From positions 620,001 through 684,000 of the forward strand of contig NZ_LOAJ01000001.1 of assembly GCF_001542905.1 (NCBI RefSeq): a stretch of 64,000 nucleotides of DNA, in the 5' to 3' direction. Each line of letters starts with the position of its first letter. The first letter of the stretch is position 1. A program made the position numbers and the translations under genes. Below, piece by piece: positions 57,889 to 64,000 of this stretch. The stretch is from Halorubrum aethiopicum (GTDB lineage Archaea > Halobacteriota > Halobacteria > Halobacteriales > Haloferacaceae). Under the pieces are notes generated by a model. The model saw nothing but the letters and a program-made list of their open reading frames with translations. It made no database searches and was not told the DNA's origin.

Positions 57889-60078
57889 TCACCGCGCGCT
57901 CGTCTCGTCGTTCTCGCCGCCGTCGTCGCCACTCTCCCCACTCTCGTCGTCCCCTCCGTCCTCGTCGGGGTCGTCGTGATCCGTGATCACTGCCGGCTCG
58001 GGCGGCTCGTCGTCGTCCTCGTCCCCTTCGTCCTCGTCGGGGTCGTCGTGGTCGGTGACGACCGCCGGCTCGGGCGGCTCGTCGTCGTCACCCTCCTCGT
58101 CTTCCGCACCGTCCTCCCCGTCCGGGCGGTCGTCTGCCTCGCCGGGAGCGCCCGCGTCGGCGTCGGGCTCGTCGTCCCGCCTTCTGCGGACGTCCGTCCC
58201 GCTCGACTCCTCCGGGTCGCGCTCGACGCCCCCGTTCGGCGGGCCGGCCTCCCGGCGTCCGGAGCCGAACAGCCGCTCGCGGATCGAGCGACGGCTCGGG
58301 CGTTCGGCGAGCAGCACCGAGCAGTCCACGTCGTGGATCACGTCGAGGTGGAGCGAGTTGGAGACGAGCCGGGAGAGCAGTCCCTTCTCCGTCGCGCCGA
58401 TGACGACGAGGGTGTGGTCTCTCGCCTCCCGGACGATCGCGGCCTCGACGTCCCCGCCGTCGTCGACGATCCGCTCGGCGTCGTCCACGTCGTTCTCCTC
58501 GGCCCACGCCGCGAGGAAGTTCTCGCCCTCCTCGCGGTCCGCGGGGCCGTCGACGACGTGTAACAGCGTCACCTCGGAGCCGGCGGTCCGCGAGAGCACG
58601 CTCGCCACCTCCGCGCCCAGCCGGGAGTCGGGGCCGCCGGAGGTGGGCAGCAGGACCCGCGAGGTGTCGAGATCCGTCTCGCTCAGGATGAGGAAGTCAC
58701 ACGGGAGCTGGTTCGTGAGCTCGTCTATCGGGCGCTCCGCACGGGCGGCGTTCCACAGCTGGTCCTCGCCCCATCCCATCAGCACCGCCTCGGGGCGCGT
58801 CCGGCGGGCCATGTTGAACACCTCCTCGAAGGAGCGGTGGGTGACGACCGTCGAGGTGGAGACGTCGACGTCGTACCCCTCGGCGGTCTCGCGAAGCCCC
58901 GCCATCCCCTCCTCGGAGACGTCCGCGATCCGGCCCGCGCCCGCCGACAGCGACATGCGCTCCGGCGCTTGGACGACGTGGACGATGTGGACGAGCCCGT
59001 CCTCGTGGTCGCTCGCGAGCCGGCTCGCGAGCTCGACTATCGGCCCGTCCGTCCGCGGGTTCGTGATGGGCACCATGATCCGGTGGCCCTCGCTCGCGAA
59101 CAGCGTCGCCTCCGTGGCGTCGAGGATGGGGACGTACGACCGGCCCGCCGCCCGGCCGAAGACCCACTCCGGCAGCGTGAGCCGGCGGTTCACGCCCTCG
59201 AAGCGCGCCTCCTCCAAGCGCTCCTCGCTCGTCTGGAAGTAGTTCACCAGGGTGACGAGCACCACGCCGCCGATCGTGTTGCCGAGGAGCACGGGGAGCA
59301 CGAACCCGAACAGCCCGTCGTAGAGGGTTATCCCCTCGCCGTAGAGGCCGATCGCGCCGACGAACAGCAGGTACAGCACCTCGGTGAAGGAGACGACGAC
59401 GTGGTAGAGGTCCCCGAGCGGGATCGCGAGGAAGGCGAGGTAGACGACGAGCAGCCGGGTGACGGAGTTGGTGGAGGCGAAGCCGACCCAGACGACGCCG
59501 GCGACGATCAGTCCCGCCACGGCGGCCTTGAAGAAGAGCGGCCAGAAGCCGACCGAGAACCCGCCGCTCGAGACGTAGATCGCGGCGTCGACGGCGTCGC
59601 CGGAGAAGACGCCCCCGTACGAGAGGACGAGCGCGCCGATCGCGCCGCCGGTGAAGTTGCCGGCGAGCACGATCCCCCAGTGGCGCAGGAGCGTCGGGAC
59701 GCTGGCGAGCCGCTCCAAGGTCAGCGCCACCGGCGGCAGCGTGTTCTCCGTGTACAGCTGGTAGCCGCCGATGATGATGTAGATGAACCCCAGCGGGTAC
59801 AACGCGACGCTCAGGATCGGGTGGCCGCCGGTCGCGGCGGTCAGCGAGACGTACAACAGGAAGGTGATCGTGATCGCCAACCCGGCGGCGACGCCGCTGA
59901 AGAACAGCTCGCGTCGCCCCGAGGTCACCTCCTCGTCGGCCGCGGCGACGATCCGCTGGAACACCTCGTCCGAGGAGAAGCGGTCCCGGACCGCTTCGCC
60001 GACGGCGGGCGCGCCGCTTCTGGATCGCTCGACAACCTCTCGCATCGAGTCGTCGTCGGGATCCGTGGGGTCCGTCAC
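57889..60078 (-). CDS. formate/nitrite-transporter-like protein fused to two UspA domains
   Basis: This 729-residue protein joins an FNT-type channel (residues about 40-300, six membrane segments, with GFIYIIIGGYQLYTENTLPP and WGIVLAGNFTGGAIGALVLSYGG) to two universal-stress-protein domains (about 330-465 and 470-600, with VLLPTSGGPDSRLGAEVASVL and VVIGATEKGLLSRLVSNSLHLDVIHDVDCSVLLAERPSRRS). The last 100 residues are an acidic low-complexity tail with a duplicated DDEPPEPAV[VI]TDHDDPDED block. FNT carriers move formate, nitrite or hydrosulfide; the fusion to Usp suggests nucleotide-regulated transport, which is an inference. The gene stands alone. Confidence 0.85.
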   Translation of the reverse strand: MTDPTDPDDDSMREVVERSRSGAPAVGEAVRDRFSSDEVFQRIVAAADEEVTSGRRELFFSGVAAGLAITITFLLYVSLTAATGGHPILSVALYPLGFIYIIIGGYQLYTENTLPPVALTLERLASVPTLLRHWGIVLAGNFTGGAIGALVLSYGGVFSGDAVDAAIYVSSGGFSVGFWPLFFKAAVAGLIVAGVVWVGFASTNSVTRLLVVYLAFLAIPLGDLYHVVVSFTEVLYLLFVGAIGLYGEGITLYDGLFGFVLPVLLGNTIGGVVLVTLVNYFQTSEERLEEARFEGVNRRLTLPEWVFGRAAGRSYVPILDATEATLFASEGHRIMVPITNPRTDGPIVELASRLASDHEDGLVHIVHVVQAPERMSLSAGAGRIADVSEEGMAGLRETAEGYDVDVSTSTVVTHRSFEEVFNMARRTRPEAVLMGWGEDQLWNAARAERPIDELTNQLPCDFLILSETDLDTSRVLLPTSGGPDSRLGAEVASVLSRTAGSEVTLLHVVDGPADREEGENFLAAWAEENDVDDAERIVDDGGDVEAAIVREARDHTLVVIGATEKGLLSRLVSNSLHLDVIHDVDCSVLLAERPSRRSIRERLFGSGRREAGPPNGGVERDPEESSGTDVRRRRDDEPDADAGAPGEADDRPDGEDGAEDEEGDDDEPPEPAVVTDHDDPDEDEGDEDDDEPPEPAVITDHDDPDEDGGDDESGESGDDGGENDETSAR

Positions 60079-60148
60079 TGCCCTACACAGAGTGTCGCCC
60101 GTAGAAAGTAGTTGCTCTTCCCGCCGACCGGGCGGTTCCCAGGGTGAC

Positions 60149-61440
60149 TCACGACCGGTCGACGGTCACCAGCCGGACCTCGACGTCGGGGTTCGCCCCC
60201 GTCACCCGTTCGATCCGCGCCTCGAGCGTCGTCGCCATCCCGTCGACCGAGACGTCGGGCGGCGCGCCGACGGTGACGACCACGCGGTCGGTCTCCCGCG
60301 GGGGAACGTGCCGACCCGTTCGATCTCCAGCTCGAGCAGCTCGGCGTCCGGATCGAGCGTCGCCAGCTCGTCGCCCACCGCGTTCCGGACGTCGGTCTCC
60401 GTGGTGGAGGCGACGTAACTGTCGTAGGTGACGCCGCCGAGGAACGCGCTCAGTAGCGCTATCGCGGCGACGAGGACGACGACGCGTTTCACGAACGCCG
60501 CCCGCGCGTCGTCCTCGCGGAACCAGCGCTCCGGCCGGTACCCCTCGTACCAGAGCACCACGAGCGCGGAGAGGTTGATCGAGAGCACGTTCACCGCGAC
60601 GATCACCCCCGCGCCGAGCACGAGCCGCGGGATCGCGAAGGCGATCCCGATGCCGACGGCGGCCGCCGGGGGGATCAACGCCACGGCGATCATCACGCCG
60701 ACGAGCGTGGCGGAGACGCCCGTCATGAGCGAGACGATCCCCGCGACGCCGGCCCCGATCGCCACCGCGAGCACGAGCACGTTCGGGGCGAGCCGCTCCG
60801 CGACCTCGGCCAGTTCGAGCGGGTCGAGGCCGGGCGGCACGAGCCCCAGCGACCGGAGCCCCACGGCGAACGCGGTCGCGGCCGCGATCGCGACCGCGAC
60901 CCCGAGCACCTGCATCCGCACGCCCCGCCGGAACATCTCCTCGTCGTCGACGACCGTCCCGATGGCCGCCGACATCGCGGGGCCGATGAGCGGCGCGATC
61001 ACCATGGACCCGACGACGGTCGCCGGCGAGTCGAGGAGCAGCCCGGCCGTCGCGATCACGGCCGAGATCACCGTCATCAGGACGTACGTCCGCATCCCGG
61101 AGGCGAGGTCGTCCGCCTTCGCCTGGAGCTCCTGTCGCGAGATCCGGTCTTCGTCCCGTTCGGACTCCTCGGCGTACTCCGCCTCCAGCTCCTCGAACCG
61201 CCGGGAGATGACGGTCTCGGCCGCGACGATCACCGTGTAGGTCCGCTCGTCGATGCCGGCCTCGCGCAGCCGCTCGAGGACGGGCTCGACGGCCGCCTTC
61301 GGCAGCGGGAACGTCGCCACGCCCGTGTACTCGCGGTTGCTCGTCTCGTCGGTGACGACGTAGTCGACCCCCTCCTCCTCGAGCGCGCGGACGACGGCGG
61401 CGCGCTTTCCGGCCGGGATCATGACCTGTACGAGTCGCAC
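60149..61440 (-). CDS. DUF389 (TIGR00341-like) membrane protein with a likely frameshift near the C-terminus
   Basis: The 412-residue open frame (60202-61440) begins with an N-terminal soluble domain (MRLVQVMIPAGKRAAVVRALEEEGVDYVVTDE) and has about seven membrane segments in residues 115-320, with SMVIAPLIGPAMSAAIGTVVDD and MTGVSATLVGVMIAVALIPPAAAVGIGIA, which identify DUF389. After DPDAELLELEIERVG the frame becomes Arg/Ser-rich nonsense. One base missing in the five-G run at about 60300 would restore TDRVVVTVGAPPDVSVDGMATTLEARIERVTGANPDVEVRLVTVDRS and a stop at 60149-60151. That gives about 430 residues. Function is unknown. Confidence 0.8.
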
Positions 61441-61546
61441 GATCCGTGCTTTCCCGGCCGCGGCTTATAAGCGAGGGGTCGTTGCCCCCGGACGTGCCCG
61501 TAGAAACGGAACTTTAATGCGAGAATCGCTCCCATCTCCCGACGAG

Positions 61547-61798
61547 ATGCTCTCGCCGCTGTTCATCGACACGTTCCTGCTCGATTATCACCTCGGGCAC
61601 GTCCTGTTGCTCGCGTTCGTGGCCTCGCTGCTCGGCGTGCTCCCGCTGAAGTCCCAGAAGGTGATCGCCGCGGTGATCGTCAGCTTCGGGTTGATCTTCT
61701 CGATGTCCCCGTTCACCACCATGCCGGCGACGTACATCCTCCTCGGGATCGGGCTGGTGATCGTCGGGCCGCTCCTGTGGACGACGGCCGACTCGTAG
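61547..61798 (+). CDS. small haloarchaeal membrane protein
   Basis: The 83-residue product has three hydrophobic segments (about residues 12-32, 38-55, 60-80; IDTFLLDYHLGHVLLLAFVASLLGVLPLKSQKVIAAVIVSFGLIFSMSPFTTMPATYILLGIGLVIVGPLLW). I place the start at the ATG at 61547. A TATA-like CTTTAA at 61512-61517 lies 30 bp before it, while the earlier ATG at 61517 overlaps that box. The role is unknown. It is divergent from the DUF389 gene. Confidence 0.6.
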   Translation: MLSPLFIDTFLLDYHLGHVLLLAFVASLLGVLPLKSQKVIAAVIVSFGLIFSMSPFTTMPATYILLGIGLVIVGPLLWTTADS

Positions 61799-61930
61799 CG
61801 CCGCCCCGTTTCTCCGTCTCCCCTCCGCTTCGTTTCTTCGTCTCCCCTCCGCTCCGTCTCCCGTCCGCCCCGTTTCCTCCGTCTCCGTTCTCGTCTCGCG
61901 TTCTCGCGTCGATCGCGATCCCGCTCCTTT
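61799..61930. repeat. pyrimidine-rich low-complexity spacer
   Basis: Between the small membrane protein and thrB, about 120 bp are a degenerate repetition of words such as CCGTCTCC and CGTTTC. No hairpin or gene is seen. A second, longer pyrimidine tract is at 32407-32540 beside the origin. Confidence 0.6.
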
Positions 61931-61956
61931 TTGACGCCCCGGCGTAACGCCTCCGC

Positions 61957-62838
61957 ATGGTAACGGTACGGGCCCCCGCGACCAGCGCGAACCTCGGGAG
62001 CGGCTTCGACGTCTTCGGGGCGGCGCTCTCGCGGCCCGCCGACGTCGTCACGGTCGAGCGGGCCGACCGGACCACCATCGAGGTGACCGGCGTCGGGGCC
62101 CAATACATCCCGGAGGACCCCGAGGGCAACACCGTCGGGGCGGTCGTCGAGGCGCTCGACGCGCCCGCACACATCCACATCGACAAGGGCGTCCGCCCCG
62201 CCTCGGGGCTCGGCTCCTCGGCGGCCAGCGCCGCGGGGGCCGCGGTCGCGTTGAACCGCCTCTACGACCGGGGCTACTCCCGGGAGGAGCTCGTCCCCAT
62301 CGCCGCCGAGGGCGAGGCGGTCGTCTCCGGCGTCGCCCACTCCGACAACGTCGCCCCCTCGCTGCTCGGGGGATTCACGATCTCGACGACCGACGGGACC
62401 AACAGCGTCGACGCGCGCGTCCCGCTCGTGGTGTGTCTCCCCGACGTGGCCGTCTCGACGCGGGACGCCCGCCGGGTCGTCCCCGAGACCGCCTCGATGG
62501 ACGACCTCGTCGAGACCGTCGGCAACGCCGCCACGCTCGCGGTCGGGATGTGTCGCTCGGACCCGGCGCTCGTCGGCGCGGGGATGAGCGACCCGGTCGT
62601 CACCCCGGAGCGCGCCCGGCTCATCACCGGCTACGACGCGGTCCACGACGCCGCGCTCGCGGCCGGCGCGACCGGCGTCACGGTGAGCGGGGCCGGTCCC
62701 GCGGTCGTCGCCGCCTGTCGAGAGAGGGACCGGCAGGCGATCGCGGCCGCCATGCTCGACGCCTTCGCCGACGCCGACATCGACGCCCGCGCCTACCAGA
62801 CCCGGATCGGTCGGGGCGCGACGATCGTCGAGGAGTAA
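61957..62838 (+). CDS. thrB: homoserine kinase
   Basis: This GHMP kinase makes O-phosphohomoserine, the substrate of the threonine synthase found at 15601. The 293-residue product shows VTVRAPATSANLGSGFDVFG at the start, the ATP-binding PASGLGSSAASAAGAA motif, and the C-terminal ATGVTVSGAGPAVVAACRER motif. A TTTTTGA-type box about 25 bp before its ATG supports the start. Length is standard. It is separated from lysC and thrC by more than 40 kb. Confidence 0.95.
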   Translation: MVTVRAPATSANLGSGFDVFGAALSRPADVVTVERADRTTIEVTGVGAQYIPEDPEGNTVGAVVEALDAPAHIHIDKGVRPASGLGSSAASAAGAAVALNRLYDRGYSREELVPIAAEGEAVVSGVAHSDNVAPSLLGGFTISTTDGTNSVDARVPLVVCLPDVAVSTRDARRVVPETASMDDLVETVGNAATLAVGMCRSDPALVGAGMSDPVVTPERARLITGYDAVHDAALAAGATGVTVSGAGPAVVAACRERDRQAIAAAMLDAFADADIDARAYQTRIGRGATIVEE

Positions 62839-62844
62839 GGGGGG

Positions 62845-64000
62845 TTACGCCCGCCGGATCGGCGAGGTCATACAGTGGATCCCGCCGCCGCCGTTCGTGA
62901 GGTGGTGCGGGTCGAGCCCCTCGCCGTCCGGCAGCACGTCGACGCCCTCGCGTTTCAGCCGCTCGATGGTGCGGTTCTTCTCCGGGTCGTACTCGCCGTC
63001 GTCGGTCTCGTAGATGGGGAGGACGGTCCCGTCCGCGACCGTGAGGAAGTTCGTCGCCCACCGCTCCGGGTACGGCGCGTCGATGACCTCGTAGCCGTGG
63101 CGGTCGAGGAGGTCGGCGACCGTCTCCTCGCCGCGGCGCTCGTATCCCTCCCCGACTCGCTCGAACACCTCGACGGTCGCGGCCTCGATCAGGGGTTCAC
63201 GCGCCACGGCGAGCCCCTCGGCGGCGACGTTGAGCCAGCCGTCGAGGTGGAGCAGCCGCGAGGAGGTGCCGTGTTCGGCGGCGAGCCGCTCGTCGGCCGA
63301 CAGCGGCGGGCGGACCAGTCCGACCTCGTCGTAGCCGACCGCGCCCGCCTCAATGAGTTCTTTCCCGCCCTCGTAGGTCGTCCGGAAGACGGTCTCCTCG
63401 CCGTCCTCGAGCGCCGAGACGCCCACGAGCGCGAAGTCGCCGAGTGGGAGAAAGTCGCCGCCCTCGAGGGTCTCTGTCGCGCTCGTCCGGTGGGCGAGCT
63501 CCGCCCCGCGGGCGTGCCACGCCGCCTCGATCAGGGGGCGCTCCCGTCGGCGCGTCGCGGTCCCGAGTCGCGGGAGGATCGGGCCGCGGTCGCCGACGAG
63601 CTGGCAGTCGCGCTGGAAGTAGAGGTTCGTGATCGCCTCCTCGACCCGGACGCTGGTGTCGAGCGTCCCCGAATCGAGCGATCCCGAGTCGCCGTCGTCG
63701 CCCTCGACCTCGGCGGTCCGCCCGACCGTGGGTCCGAGCAGGACGGCCTGGAGCCGCTCGTAGGCGGTCGCGTCGGCGAGGTTCCCGGCCAGATCCGCCC
63801 GCGTCGGCGGCGAGGGTCCGCCGTCGTCGATCCCGATCGCCTCCTCCACGAGCCCGTCGAGGACGCCGCCGTCGGCCAGGTCCTCATGGATATGGCGGAC
63901 CTCGACGCCGGCGTCCTCCAGGACCTCGACCATTCGGTGGTGTTCGCGTTTCGCCTCGCGAACCGAGAAGGGGCGCGCGAAGTGGTTCGGACCGGGATCC
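62845..64000 (-). CDS. arginine-deiminase-family enzyme (partial, cut by window end)
   Basis: On the minus strand the frame runs from the stop at 62845 to the window end without an upstream stop. The visible N-terminal part reads GPNHFARPFSVREAKREHHRMVEVLEDAGVEVRHIH, so the start lies beyond 64000. The ADI-type triad is visible: EGGDF (Glu/Asp), LLHLDGWLN (His) and a C-terminal GGGIHCMTSPI with the active-site Cys. It would deiminate arginine or a related guanidino compound. Identity with ArcA is plausible, but dimethylargininase-like or agmatine-type relatives cannot be excluded. It converges with thrB. Confidence 0.78.
   Translation of the reverse strand, partial: DPGPNHFARPFSVREAKREHHRMVEVLEDAGVEVRHIHEDLADGGVLDGLVEEAIGIDDGGPSPPTRADLAGNLADATAYERLQAVLLGPTVGRTAEVEGDDGDSGSLDSGTLDTSVRVEEAITNLYFQRDCQLVGDRGPILPRLGTATRRRERPLIEAAWHARGAELAHRTSATETLEGGDFLPLGDFALVGVSALEDGEETVFRTTYEGGKELIEAGAVGYDEVGLVRPPLSADERLAAEHGTSSRLLHLDGWLNVAAEGLAVAREPLIEAATVEVFERVGEGYERRGEETVADLLDRHGYEVIDAPYPERWATNFLTVADGTVLPIYETDDGEYDPEKNRTIERLKREGVDVLPDGEGLDPHHLTNGGGGIHCMTSPIRRA

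Noticed and set aside
61517-61546. Earlier ATG for the small membrane protein at 61547
   Set aside because: That ATG overlaps the TATA-like box, which would make it upstream of the transcript start; the later ATG fits leaderless spacing.

Overview
The window is a chromosomal segment of a haloarchaeon, most likely Halorubrum or a close relative. The evidence is very high GC, strongly acidic proteins, leaderless promoters with a TATA box about 25-30 bp before the start codon, and purely archaeal information-processing genes (Orc1/Cdc6, aIF2-gamma, Spt4, RpoE, Kae1-Bud32, a partial Hel308-type helicase, NurA). Much of it is ordinary core chromosome, but it also carries a chromosomal replication origin, a likely catabolic island and two families of structured dispersed repeats.

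Layout. 0-13.6 kb: helicase end and the KEOPS subunit Cgi121, tRNA-Gln, purO, an S9 peptidase, an OxsR/TrmB-type regulator, small haloarchaeal proteins, a CstA carrier, an ArsA-type ATPase with a small partner, and a G3E/CobW GTPase with a His-rich insert. 13.6-18.8 kb: a small membrane protein, upp, thrC and lysC, flanked by two inverted copies of a ~360 bp structured repeat. 18.8-20.6 kb: the arvABC (oapABC) operon, known from Haloferax as origin-associated and required for extracellular vesicles. 20.8-32.3 kb: an accessory, apparently catabolic block (sialidase-like repeat protein, TatD-like hydrolase, Bat-type HTH protein, SOD, Zn-ribbon regulator, cupin, SDR, FAH-family enzyme, amidohydrolase, TetR regulator, CoA-transferase). 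A palindromic motif TTTAC-N6-GTAAA recurs at three promoter regions here and probably marks the regulon of the TetR protein at 30.2 kb. 32.4-33.3 kb: a textbook haloarchaeal origin, with two near-identical ORB elements in inverted orientation around an AT-rich unwinding region and a third ORB abutting orc1. 33.3-44.5 kb: orc1, signal peptidase, then the conserved translation/transcription cluster (aIF2-gamma, PIN protein, RpoE, Spt4, DUF359, S24e, Kae1-Bud32), read leftwards, without the expected S27ae gene. 44.6-64 kb: DoxX-like protein, pgi, CPBP protease, MscS channel, NurA, a transducer, a tungstate-type ABC transporter with a ModE/TOBE regulator, a Nog1-type GTPase, an FNT-UspA fusion, a DUF389 protein with a likely frameshift, thrB, and an arginine-deiminase-family enzyme cut by the window end.

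Most worth a second look: the origin; the two repeat families, whose stems co-vary between copies; the TetR operator set with its uncharacterised pathway; and the insertion of a lower-GC gene plus a repeat between two small haloarchaeal genes at 43.2-44.0 kb. No CRISPR array, rRNA gene, prophage or complete insertion sequence was seen.
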